This document shows positions 51,708 through 60,618 of a DNA stretch of 64,000 nucleotides, one piece after another (the first letter of the stretch is position 1; every line of letters begins with the position of its first letter). Source of the DNA: Luteolibacter algae (GTDB lineage: Bacteria; Verrucomicrobiota; Verrucomicrobiia; Verrucomicrobiales; Akkermansiaceae); the NCBI RefSeq assembly GCF_042683045.1, contig NZ_JBHUIT010000012.1, forward strand, positions 1 through 64,000. Reading direction: 5' to 3'. The position numbers and the translations under genes were made by a program. A model generated the notes under the pieces. It saw nothing but the letters and a program-made list of their open reading frames with translations. It searched no databases and was not told the DNA's origin.

Positions 51708-51745
51708 AAAGGGGTTGGATTTCGATTCCGCCCCCTTTTTTGTTT
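51708..51745 (+). terminator. Hairpin terminator after the UxaE-like gene
   Basis: AAAGGGG...CCCCCTTTTTTG, with inner GGAT-TTCG-ATTCC, is a GC-stem hairpin followed by six T. It may end or attenuate the operon before the lactonase gene, whose start is 32 bp further. Confidence 0.7.
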
Positions 51746-51776
51746 TTCTTCAGAAATACTATAATATCCCTGTCCT

Positions 51777-52604
51777 ATGATCGATTCACACCACCACCTT
51801 TGGAACTACTCCGTCGAGGAATACGACTGGATCCCGACCGGCTCACCGCTTGCGCAAAACCAGCTTCTTCCCGAGCTAGAGGCAGTAACCGCGGAAGCCG
51901 GAGTTACCGGGACGGTCGTCGTCCAGGCACGCCAGGTTATCGAAGAATCTGACGCACTTCTGGAACTGGCGGACGCGAGCGACGTCATCAAGGCAGTCGT
52001 CGGCTGGGTGCCACTGATCGACGAGAACGTGGCAGATGATCTCGAACGCTTGTCACCTGCTTCAAAATTCAAAGGAGTTCGCCATGTGCTACAGGGCGAG
52101 CCTGACGAATACTTCCTCCGCGATGATTTCCACCGGGGGCTCGCCAAGCTCCCCGATTACGATCTGATCTACGATCTTCTCATCTTCCAGCGCCAGCTGC
52201 CGGTAGCTACCCAGCTGGTGGACCGTCAGCCGGATCTTCCGATCGTGCTCAACCACCTCGCTAAACCAGAAGCCCGTGATGGACGGATCGAGCCCGCATG
52301 GCGCGAAGGAATGAAGGAACTCGCCAAGCGTGAGAACGTAATCGGTGTGAAGTTTTCCGCACTTCTCACAGAATTTCCAGAAGGAGAGGGCAATCACGAA
52401 ACCGTTGCCGCCTATTTCCAGGAAACGCTGGAAATCTTTGGAGCAGACAAGGTGATGTTCGGCACAGATTGGCCGGTCTGTCTTTTACGGACCACCTACA
52501 AGGAGTGGACCGATTCTATCCTCAGGCTTACCGCATCACTCTCCGCCAGTGATCGGGAAGCAATTTTCAAAGGCAATGCCACCCGTTGTTACAACATCGG
52601 ATAA
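51777..52604 (+). CDS. Amidohydrolase-family lactonase (L-fuconolactonase type)
   Basis: A 275-aa TIM-barrel metal hydrolase of the L-fuconolactonase/L-rhamnono-lactonase group. It starts DSHHHLWNYSVEEYDWIP (H-x-H metal site), has GVRHVLQGEPDEYFL, LPIVLNHLAKPE and FGTDWPVCLL (final Asp). These blocks are characteristic of COG3618 lactonases that open L-fucono-1,4-lactone. It would act directly after the aldo/keto reductase. It is the last gene of the operon on this strand. Confidence 0.9.
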   Translation: MIDSHHHLWNYSVEEYDWIPTGSPLAQNQLLPELEAVTAEAGVTGTVVVQARQVIEESDALLELADASDVIKAVVGWVPLIDENVADDLERLSPASKFKGVRHVLQGEPDEYFLRDDFHRGLAKLPDYDLIYDLLIFQRQLPVATQLVDRQPDLPIVLNHLAKPEARDGRIEPAWREGMKELAKRENVIGVKFSALLTEFPEGEGNHETVAAYFQETLEIFGADKVMFGTDWPVCLLRTTYKEWTDSILRLTASLSASDREAIFKGNATRCYNIG

Positions 52605-52645
52605 GCGCTGAACGGGAGCGCAGAAGCCCGTGGTTTATCCTACGC

Positions 52646-55174
52646 TCACACGCCTTTCGCACGCTGCTTGATCCATTCCAGGCCCTCGCGGTATTCTTCG
52701 CTTTGTGGGCGGGATTTCAGCAAGGTATCCCAGAGATCTATCGCTTCCTGATAGATCTCTTTTGCTTTTTCCGGCTTATCGGAAATTTCCAGAGCGTGAG
52801 CCAGATCTCCCAGGAGATAGGCACTTGAGCGCTGGATGTCCTCGCTGCGCAGTCCGCTCTCCTCCCCTTTTCCCTCGAGATCGATCAACGTTTCACGAGC
52901 CTTCTCCAGGAGCACCAGTTCCCGGACCTTGTCCCCTCCAAAGCCAAGCATCCGTCCCTTTTGCCACCACAGTAATGCTAGCCGGTAATCAACCATTCCA
53001 CCGTGTCCAGATCCCTGACGTTCTAAAAGATTGATGCCATTTTCAAATGCAAGCAACGCTTCTTCCGACTTCCCCTGATCCCGCAGCAAGCCAGCTTGCA
53101 AGCCCAACTGGGCGGCCTTCCGTATGGCGGCGATCGTCGAGTCCGGCCTCTTTTTCAAAACATCATCCAGCAGATTCATCGCGGCAGCGGAAGTCTTCTG
53201 GGCGGCATCCACATCGCCGGATAAGACCGATGCCTCGGCCATCGCCCCGTAGCATCCAGCGAGCTCCAGGCGCAGCCTGATATCCGCAGGGTTGTCCTTC
53301 AGTAATCGCACCATTTCCTGGGCAGCCAGCGAGCGCACCTCCCGCGCATCACCGAGTTTCCCAATCCCTTCCAGAATTGTTGCCGAGGAGAGATAACATG
53401 CTGCCAACTCGGAGCGTAGAACGGCGATGTCAGGCCGCGCGTCAGCCAGCTGGTTGAGCTTCTGGGTCGCCGCCATCAACTGGGCCAGCGCCTTCGCGTC
53501 CTCTCCTGAAGCTGCCAGTAGCTTTGCCTCGTGAAAATCGAGGATCGCCAAAAGCTGCTGATGCCGATCGGCATCCACCTCGGCTTCCGGAACGTCCAGT
53601 AATGCCCGGCGCGCGGCAACGAACGCTTCCCTGGTATCCCCATCCCCCTTCTCCTGTTTGAGCAGCGCCAGGAGAAATGCATCCCTGCCAAGACGCAGTT
53701 TCATTTCTCCATCGATCGAGCCCGTCCAGGTGTCAATCGCCTCAGCCAATCGCGTCGCGGCAAGGTCTGTCTCTCCTGCGGAAATAGAGACTTCCGCAAG
53801 CTGCAACCTCACCCGGGCACGCTCATCATCCAAACTCTTTATCTCGGCTGTGCGGCGTAGGAAATCCTCGTAAAAGCGTTCCAGTCTTTTCAAACGCAGT
53901 TCACGGCCGTCCAATGGCGGCAAGGTCCGGTGGCCTTTTTCCAAAGCCCATTCGAAAAGGCGGTCACCAATCAATCGGGAGGCCTCCAGGCGTGCCAGGC
54001 CAAGCTCGCGCTGATATTCCATTTCCTGCTCAGTCGCTTTCTTATCCCGGAGGGCCGAGGACTTGCCCTCCAGTGCCTCATTGGCCTTTGTGTTCAACAG
54101 AATCTTCTCCCGCTCCCGCTCGATCTGTTCGTTACGAAGCTGTTTACTGCTTAGATACCATAGCCCCCCCAATACAATGCACCCGGCGGTAACCATACCC
54201 GCATAAAACGTGACATTCCGTCCCGAGCGCTCTGCACGCTGGCGTTGATCAATCAGTTTTTCCCGGACTTCGGTAGCTTCCACCGTTACGTCAACTTGTG
54301 CGATCCCGGCCATCACCTCCACCATCGAGCCAGGCCTCTTGATGGGATTGAGCTTCAAGCAGCGGTCAATCCACTCCCGGTATCCGCGCTCCAGTTCATT
54401 GCGCGGCTCAGAGGGCCAGGAAACATCCGGCTGCGAAAGGAGGTTTTTTGCGATTTTTCCGGAATCGGCATGAATTCCATCCTTTCTCGTCTCCCCTTGA
54501 GCTGGTGCCACCGAAGCAAAAATATCCTTACAGCGGGGGAAGTCTCCGGTGAGCAAGCGAAACGCCATGACACCGAAGGCAAAAACATCCCATTCGTAAC
54601 CTTCCTCATCGAAATACCCGTTTGCATTCACCAGCTGCTCGGGTGGTTGATACAAAAGAGCATCGGTAAAATCAAAATGACTGATCCCCGGCATATTTCC
54701 CAGCGTCCAATCGCTCAGGAGAACCTTACCTGCCTCGTCGAAAAATACGTTTCCCGGTTTGAGATTTCCATGCGCCACACGCCGCCCATGCATTCCCGCG
54801 AGAGCTTTCCCGACCTCTTTCACAATCCGCCAGGAATCATCGCCGGGATGTTTATCAATCGCGTGCTGGAGACTCCTGGGCTGCCATTTAGCAGCATCTC
54901 CCTCGCCTTCCCCGTCCGCCATCAGAGGAAGAACCCAACAGGCGGGACGTCCTTGTAAATCGGCCGATTCCACCGTCATCACACCTTCCGGCCATCCCCC
55001 TTTTTCCAGCCTCTCGGTCATTGTGGAAATCAGGCCGCGATTGATCGCCATTCCTTCGAAGACTTTTACCGCCCACACCTTGCCGTCATCATCCTTTGCG
55101 GCGAATACGCGTCCGCTTTCTCCGGCTCCGATCAATCCCAGAACCTCGAGCCCATTCATCTCCGGCAACTTCAT
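52646..55174 (-). CDS. Serine/threonine-kinase-like membrane protein with altered catalytic loop
   Basis: An 842-aa protein with an N-terminal protein kinase-like domain (about 8-290), one transmembrane helix (about 325-345, FYAGMVTAGCIVLGGLWYL) and a 450-residue helical extracytoplasmic or coiled region with TPR-like pairs. Kinase features: GAGESGRVFAA loop, VWAVK with Lys37. The catalytic loop reads HGNLKPGN, with Asn137 in place of the HRD Asp, and the DFG motif is SDW (Asp155). It may be a pseudokinase or an atypical enzyme. PknB-type fusions with TPR are common in Planctomycetota/Verrucomicrobiota. Confidence 0.85.
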   Translation of the reverse strand: MKLPEMNGLEVLGLIGAGESGRVFAAKDDDGKVWAVKVFEGMAINRGLISTMTERLEKGGWPEGVMTVESADLQGRPACWVLPLMADGEGEGDAAKWQPRSLQHAIDKHPGDDSWRIVKEVGKALAGMHGRRVAHGNLKPGNVFFDEAGKVLLSDWTLGNMPGISHFDFTDALLYQPPEQLVNANGYFDEEGYEWDVFAFGVMAFRLLTGDFPRCKDIFASVAPAQGETRKDGIHADSGKIAKNLLSQPDVSWPSEPRNELERGYREWIDRCLKLNPIKRPGSMVEVMAGIAQVDVTVEATEVREKLIDQRQRAERSGRNVTFYAGMVTAGCIVLGGLWYLSSKQLRNEQIEREREKILLNTKANEALEGKSSALRDKKATEQEMEYQRELGLARLEASRLIGDRLFEWALEKGHRTLPPLDGRELRLKRLERFYEDFLRRTAEIKSLDDERARVRLQLAEVSISAGETDLAATRLAEAIDTWTGSIDGEMKLRLGRDAFLLALLKQEKGDGDTREAFVAARRALLDVPEAEVDADRHQQLLAILDFHEAKLLAASGEDAKALAQLMAATQKLNQLADARPDIAVLRSELAACYLSSATILEGIGKLGDAREVRSLAAQEMVRLLKDNPADIRLRLELAGCYGAMAEASVLSGDVDAAQKTSAAAMNLLDDVLKKRPDSTIAAIRKAAQLGLQAGLLRDQGKSEEALLAFENGINLLERQGSGHGGMVDYRLALLWWQKGRMLGFGGDKVRELVLLEKARETLIDLEGKGEESGLRSEDIQRSSAYLLGDLAHALEISDKPEKAKEIYQEAIDLWDTLLKSRPQSEEYREGLEWIKQRAKGV

Positions 55175-55188
55175 TAGAAATGCTTATC

Positions 55189-55803
55189 TCAATTGGCCGT
55201 TTTCTGCACCACCAAATACACATGTAGCTCCGGGTGCTGATCATACTCCAAATGCCTCACAACACAGCTGCATCTTCGCATGATTTCGAGAACTTTCGGG
55301 ATTCCCAATGTGGCATGATAGAGCGGCACTCCTTGAAATGGATTCGTGGCCTCACCGGCACAATCGAGACCTCCGATCGTGAAGATAAAGACCCCGTCAT
55401 CGGACAGGCTGTTGCCTATCTTTTCCAGCACTCCTTCCTGAAGTTCCAGAGGCACGTGCCAGATGCTATCCCACGCGGAAATGAAGTCATATTTTCCGGG
55501 AAACTCCCATTCGCTTATATCGGCTTCATGGAAAGCTGCCTCCGGTTGCTTCATACGGGCGTAACGGAGCATTTCAGCGGATTGGTCCAAGCCCTCGATC
55601 GTTTCAAACCCTTCCGCATGGAATAAATGAAGAATTCTACCGCTCGACCCACACCCGATATCGATCGCTTTCTTCCTGCTTTTCGAAAATTGCAATGCCA
55701 CCCGGTGTTGTTTCAAGCCATTCATGGTATTGAAATCTTCTCCAGCCCAATGCTTGGCCAAGCTGTTGTAGTTTTCCGCCATTTGCCCCGCATTCATACC
55801 CAC
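55189..55803 (-). CDS. Class I SAM-dependent methyltransferase
   Basis: A 204-aa methyltransferase. KKAIDIGCGSSGRILHLF (motif I), FETIEGLDQSAEMLRYA (motif II), YDFISAWDSIWHVPLELQEGVLEKI (motif IV area) and FIFTIGG. Size and motif order are those of ubiquinone/biotin-type Methyltransf_11/25 enzymes; the substrate is unknown. It ends 14 bp before the kinase-like gene on the same strand and may form an operon with it. Confidence 0.88.
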   Translation of the reverse strand: MGMNAGQMAENYNSLAKHWAGEDFNTMNGLKQHRVALQFSKSRKKAIDIGCGSSGRILHLFHAEGFETIEGLDQSAEMLRYARMKQPEAAFHEADISEWEFPGKYDFISAWDSIWHVPLELQEGVLEKIGNSLSDDGVFIFTIGGLDCAGEATNPFQGVPLYHATLGIPKVLEIMRRCSCVVRHLEYDQHPELHVYLVVQKTAN

Positions 55804-55927
55804 GGCGTATCAAAGAACGATCGTTTGACCAAGCCACCAACGATCGTAGCTTCGGAAATAAACAAAAAACTTATGCAACAGCCACCCTTCTGTCTGCGTA
55901 TCCATAAGGTTAACCCACGCTTTTCTC

Positions 55928-57259
55928 ATGAAACTCCAGTGCCCAGGAAATCCTCTCGAAAACTACTCTTCCCGCCGTGAATTTCTTTACGTCGGCCTTT
56001 TGGGCTCCGTTGGCATGGCGTTGCCCCAATTTTTCGGCTCACGCGCGGAAGCAGCGATAAAACAATTTCCACAGCATGCGGCTGTCGCTGAAAGCGTGAT
56101 CCATATCTTTCTCCCCGGTGGCATGTCGCACCAGGAATCCTTTGATCCCAAACCATTCGCTCCTGCGGAATACCGCGGTCCCTTTGGAGCGATCGATACG
56201 AAGATCCCGGGAATTCAATTCGGGCAGTTCATGAAAGAGACCGCAAAAATAGCGGATAAGCTCACGATCATTCGCTCGATGTCCCATGGCGAGGCTGCCC
56301 ACGAACGTGGCACCCACAATATGTTCACCGGTTATCGCCCATCGCCGGCGCTTTCCTATCCTTCGTTTGGCTCTGTGGTTTCACATGAGCTCGGCCCGAG
56401 AAATGACCTACCACCGTATGTGTGCGTCCCCAGTGTGCCGAATGAGTTCGCCAATTCGGGATATCTGTCTTCTGCGTTCGGCCCCTTTGCTCTCGGCTCG
56501 GATCCCGCGCAAGGAAACTTCAAGGTTCGCGATCTTAATCTGGCCGATGGAGTTGATCACAAACGTTTCGAACGCCGCCGGACTTTGCTTCAAACAGTGG
56601 ACGATCATTTCCGCACTTTGGAAAAATCCGATGCGCTCGATTCCATGGATTCCTTCTACCAGCATGCTTACAAACTCATCTCCTCCCAGCAGGCCCGGGA
56701 GGCCTTCGATCTATCCAAAGAAGATAGCAAAACCAGGGACGAGTATGGAAAAAACGAAGCGGGGCAAAGGATGCTGCTTGCGCGGCGCTTGGTGGAAGGC
56801 GGGGTTCGCTTCGTTTCCCTGACGGCTGGCGGATGGGACCACCACGACAACATCAAACAAGGTATTGAGAAACACATGCCGAATACCGACAGAGCGATCG
56901 CCACCCTGATCCGTGACCTGGATCGTCGTGGAATGCTGGAAAAGACACTCGTCATGGTGACCACCGAATTCGGTCGCACGCCAAAGATCAATCCAACGGC
57001 CGGACGAGACCACTGGCCCCGGGTTTTCTCTACGATGCTTGCGGGAGGTGGGATGAAACAAGGCTACGTTCATGGCGCATCCGACTCATTGGGTGGCGAG
57101 CCGGATCAGGATCCCGTAAGCATCCAGGATCTGGCAAAAACCGTCTATCACCAGATCGGAATCAATGCCCAGACAGAGCTGATGTCACCGGGGGCAAGAC
57201 CGATTGAAATCGTTGATGGCGGGGATGTGCTTGATGCCATTTTAGCAAACAAGGCATGA
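55928..57259 (+). CDS. DUF1501 secreted protein (second copy)
   Basis: A 443-aa DUF1501 protein, distant paralogue of the one at 5.4-6.8 kb. Tat signal SRREFLYVGLLGSVGMALPQFFG, then IHIFLPGGMSHQESFDPKP, MSHGEAAHERGTHNMFTGY, GGWDHHDNIKQG and TTEFGRTPKINPTAGRDHWPR, the family metal-like motifs. It overlaps the following PPC-domain gene by 4 bp (ATGA), a pairing frequent in Planctomycetota and Verrucomicrobiota. Confidence 0.93.
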   Translation: MKLQCPGNPLENYSSRREFLYVGLLGSVGMALPQFFGSRAEAAIKQFPQHAAVAESVIHIFLPGGMSHQESFDPKPFAPAEYRGPFGAIDTKIPGIQFGQFMKETAKIADKLTIIRSMSHGEAAHERGTHNMFTGYRPSPALSYPSFGSVVSHELGPRNDLPPYVCVPSVPNEFANSGYLSSAFGPFALGSDPAQGNFKVRDLNLADGVDHKRFERRRTLLQTVDDHFRTLEKSDALDSMDSFYQHAYKLISSQQAREAFDLSKEDSKTRDEYGKNEAGQRMLLARRLVEGGVRFVSLTAGGWDHHDNIKQGIEKHMPNTDRAIATLIRDLDRRGMLEKTLVMVTTEFGRTPKINPTAGRDHWPRVFSTMLAGGGMKQGYVHGASDSLGGEPDQDPVSIQDLAKTVYHQIGINAQTELMSPGARPIEIVDGGDVLDAILANKA

Positions 57260-59676
57260 AGATTCCGGCATCCAAAACAGGGATAGAACTCCGGATTCTG
57301 ATGGCAGTGCTCTGCGGCAGCAGCATCAGTTTTGCGCTAGAGCCGGTTTCTCCTCCCGGAGGACAGCGGGGCACCGATGTCACCATCACATTAAACGATC
57401 CGAATATTGCCTCGTTCCAAGAGCTGATCACCTACCAGCCCGGTCTTTCGCTCAGCAACCTCACGCTGGATGAAAAAAACAAAAAAATTGCCAAAGCCAC
57501 GCTGCATGTTTCTCCCGATGCAGCCTTCGGTGAGCACTCCCTGCGGATCCGCACCGCATATGATATCTCCTATCTTCGTTCCTTCTGGGTGGGACCTTTT
57601 CCCAGCATTCAGGAAATAGAGCCGAACAACTCCCCCGCCGAAGCGCAGCGTATCGAGCTGAATTCCACCGTGCAGGGTATTATAAAAACGGAGGACCAAG
57701 ACTCTTATATTGTCACGCTGAAGAAAGGTCAGAGACTATCGGCGGAAGTCGAAGCAATGCGATTGGGGCGGATTCTTTTCGATGCACATCTGTCCATTCT
57801 AGCTCCGGATGGCCGCGAGTTGGCTGCAGCTGATGATACCACCCTTTTGAAGACCGATCCTTTGCTTTCAGTCATTGTTCCAGAAGACGGCGATTATGGT
57901 ATTATCATCCGTGAGGCCGCCTATGAAGGAAACAACAACTGTGCCTACAGGCTGCATATCGGCACTTTTCCCCGTCCGACTTCGGTCTTCCCTCTGGGCG
58001 GCAAACCCGGCGAAACCATCGATTTCAAATTCATCGGAGATCCTACCGGTGCGTTCACACAGACCGTAACACTGCCGCAGGAAACAGACGAAGCTTTCCC
58101 ATTATATCCGGTTCTGAATGATGAGACGGCTCCGTCGGCCAATCCGGTTTTGATCTCCACATTGGAACACATCACCCAGGACAACACGAATTTCTCCCAG
58201 CAAAAAGCCTGTCCGTTCCCACCGATTCCATCTGCTGTCGATGGGATACTGAATGGAAACGTCAAACATCGATGGTTCAAATTCCGTGCGAGAAAAGGCC
58301 AGAATCTCGATATAAAAGTTCTCGCCCGTAGCCATCGCTCTCCGCTTGATCCGGTATTGGCGATTCGTGATGCCAGGAACCATCTTGCCAGCAATGATGA
58401 CGATCAGAACTTCCCGGATAGCCTCATCAAATGGACTTGTCCGGCAGATGGAGAATATTTTCTCCTTCTACGCGATCAACTGGAACGCACCGGAGAAGAT
58501 TTCGTATTTCGTATTCAGATAGCCGAGAGGAAACCCCTTATTGCCGCCAGCCTCCCTGTCACTCAGCGGAACAATTCCCAGAAAGACAAAGTGTTTGCCG
58601 TGCCGCGCGGCAACCGATACGCCGCATTGATCCAGCTCAAGCGCGAGAATATGAATTGCGGGTTCAGCTTCCTCACGGGAAACCTTCCCGGAGGGATCAA
58701 GATGATCATACCGCCTATCCCAAAAAGCCTTAATAAATTCCCCGTAATTTTTGAGGCCGAAAAAGATGCTCCATTGGGTTCGTCATTGCAGAAGTTCACG
58801 CTTCGACCAACTGGTGAAAATGTGCCGGATCATTTGACCGCCTCACTCTCCGATACAGTTCACCACATCGAAATCAATAATGAAGGCACCTATCACTCCT
58901 TTTCGACTGAGGTGGTTCCCCTAGCTGTCACCGAGCCTACGCCTTTCAGCATAGAAATCGATAAACCTACTAAACCCATCGTAAAGAACGGAAAACTGAT
59001 GATCAGGGTCCGGGCCCATCGTGAAGATGGCTACAAAGGAAAAATCATCACAAAGCTACCATGGAGCCCAGCGGGTATCTCTGGCCCCGCAAGCCTCGAT
59101 ATCCCTCCTGATAAAACGGAGGCGGAATACGAACTCAATGCGAATACGGATGCAGCCATAGGCACTTGGCCGATCTGTATCACCGCCGAAGCCGATACGA
59201 CCCATGGCCGCCGCACTGTTTCTTCAGGCTTCGTTGATCTGGACATCACAGAGCCATTTCTTGCACTGACATTGGACATGGCGAGCGGACAGATTGGTCG
59301 GAACTCCGCTGTCCTCGCAAAGATCGAGCATTTCAAAAAGTTCGAAGGTCAAGCAACGGCAGAACTTGTGTCGCTGCCACATGGAGTAACATCCACTCCT
59401 GTATCATTTACCGGGAAGGATGAGGAAATCATTTTTCCCCTTACCATCTCAGCAGAGGCAAAGCCCGGAAAAAGCACCGGTCTATTCTGCAAAGTTCTGA
59501 TCCCGTTGAATCACCAGCCAGTCATTCATCAGACCGGCCAAGGCGGAGTGCTCCGCATCGATCCGGCTTCAGAGCAACAGCCGGAGCACTCCCAAACTAA
59601 TGAGAAACCGGATCAAACGATAGAATCCAAAACAAAGCCTCTCTCGAGATTGGAACAGCTGCGAATGAAGAAGTGA
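57256..59676 (+). CDS. Exported PPC-domain protein, partner of DUF1501
   Basis: An 806-aa exported protein with a signal peptide (about 1-28). It starts with an Ig/IPT-like domain (PPGGQRGTDVTITL), followed by bacterial pre-peptidase C-terminal (PPC) domains: QEIEPNNSPAEAQRIELNSTVQG with DQDSYIVTLKKGQRLSAEV, and a second near GNVKHRWFKFRARKGQNLDIKV. C-terminal part contains beta-sandwich repeats and a charged tail. Overlaps the DUF1501 gene by 4 bp, so both are co-translated. Probably a cell-surface binding protein; no enzyme motif was seen. Confidence 0.85.
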   Translation: MKIPASKTGIELRILMAVLCGSSISFALEPVSPPGGQRGTDVTITLNDPNIASFQELITYQPGLSLSNLTLDEKNKKIAKATLHVSPDAAFGEHSLRIRTAYDISYLRSFWVGPFPSIQEIEPNNSPAEAQRIELNSTVQGIIKTEDQDSYIVTLKKGQRLSAEVEAMRLGRILFDAHLSILAPDGRELAAADDTTLLKTDPLLSVIVPEDGDYGIIIREAAYEGNNNCAYRLHIGTFPRPTSVFPLGGKPGETIDFKFIGDPTGAFTQTVTLPQETDEAFPLYPVLNDETAPSANPVLISTLEHITQDNTNFSQQKACPFPPIPSAVDGILNGNVKHRWFKFRARKGQNLDIKVLARSHRSPLDPVLAIRDARNHLASNDDDQNFPDSLIKWTCPADGEYFLLLRDQLERTGEDFVFRIQIAERKPLIAASLPVTQRNNSQKDKVFAVPRGNRYAALIQLKRENMNCGFSFLTGNLPGGIKMIIPPIPKSLNKFPVIFEAEKDAPLGSSLQKFTLRPTGENVPDHLTASLSDTVHHIEINNEGTYHSFSTEVVPLAVTEPTPFSIEIDKPTKPIVKNGKLMIRVRAHREDGYKGKIITKLPWSPAGISGPASLDIPPDKTEAEYELNANTDAAIGTWPICITAEADTTHGRRTVSSGFVDLDITEPFLALTLDMASGQIGRNSAVLAKIEHFKKFEGQATAELVSLPHGVTSTPVSFTGKDEEIIFPLTISAEAKPGKSTGLFCKVLIPLNHQPVIHQTGQGGVLRIDPASEQQPEHSQTNEKPDQTIESKTKPLSRLEQLRMKK

Positions 59677-59693
59677 GGTTTGCCATTCCTTGA

Positions 59694-60617
59694 TCAACCA
59701 GTTGTCAGCGGCTTGCGCACCACTCTCCAAAAACGGCGGGGCGCCTCATCCAACGGTAGCATCACACCGCTCTTCCCACTTGTGAAAGATGGAAGAAAAT
59801 CGCCGACCTTCTCCCAATCTTCGTTCATGGTCTCCGATGTTTCGATCATATATTCGCTCCCCGGATTGCTCTCCCATTCCAGAAGAAATTCGCTCGCTAT
59901 AATTTCACTGCGAACGATTTCAAAGGCACCTTCGTTCTGATTCAGCACGCCGATCGCCTCGAGATCGAAGCCACCGGATCCAACTGTGGGAGTGGGATCA
60001 TAGATTGGATACCCGCTGCTGTCCTTCACCGAACCATCACCCACGATATCCACAACCCGCACAAAGCGGATGTTCATCTTATCCAGTAATCCGGATTCGG
60101 GTAAGTCCCGTAGATCAAAGGGAGTTCCGTAACCGGCACGATGCTTTCCGGCCAGTCCGCTGAGGGTTGTCGGGTCGACGGAGCCAAATGCGCCAACTAC
60201 CGACGTGCCCTCCGACCGGTTCGGAAAACGGAAGAAATTCACTCCATCACTCGAGACGTCGACGAATGCCAATTCCAAAAACGTATCACTGAAGCTATTT
60301 TCAAAAACGGCAAAATCTGCGCCTTCGCCATCCCGGATCGCGCGGGGAAAATATAGGGTTATAACGCCTCCGTTTCCGAGGCAGACGATATCGCCAGAGC
60401 CACCAACTGCTTTGCCCAAGGCTTTGGACGGAGTTTTGAATGACTCTGAAACATCTGTCCCATACTGCGGGGTAAGATTGCCATTTGCCCATGTCAGGAA
60501 TCGTATCGAATCCTTTGAAATCGCTTCGGAACCGCTTGTGCCAGCGGCTCCGGAGAAGGATCCGCCCATTGCTGAAAGCGCCGTAAGAGGTAGTAAGAGA
60601 GCCAAGTATTTCTTCAT
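59694..60617 (-). CDS. Cell-surface protein next to the B12 receptor
   Basis: A 307-aa exported protein (signal peptide about 1-18). It reads FLTWANGNLTPQYGTDVS, GDIVCLGNGGVITLYFPRAIRDGEGADFAVFENSF, FFRFPNRSEG and GSGGFDLEAIGVLN, the sequence blocks of a surface-protein family that often stands beside TonB-dependent cobalamin receptors in other bacteria. Its start is 1 bp from the receptor stop, and the C-terminus ends in a short beta-rich domain with ETSETMNEDWEKVGD, not a PEP-CTERM. It probably takes part in B12 or corrinoid capture; this is inference. Confidence 0.72.
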   Translation of the reverse strand: MKKYLALLLPLTALSAMGGSFSGAAGTSGSEAISKDSIRFLTWANGNLTPQYGTDVSESFKTPSKALGKAVGGSGDIVCLGNGGVITLYFPRAIRDGEGADFAVFENSFSDTFLELAFVDVSSDGVNFFRFPNRSEGTSVVGAFGSVDPTTLSGLAGKHRAGYGTPFDLRDLPESGLLDKMNIRFVRVVDIVGDGSVKDSSGYPIYDPTPTVGSGGFDLEAIGVLNQNEGAFEIVRSEIIASEFLLEWESNPGSEYMIETSETMNEDWEKVGDFLPSFTSGKSGVMLPLDEAPRRFWRVVRKPLTTG

Positions 60618-60618
60618 A

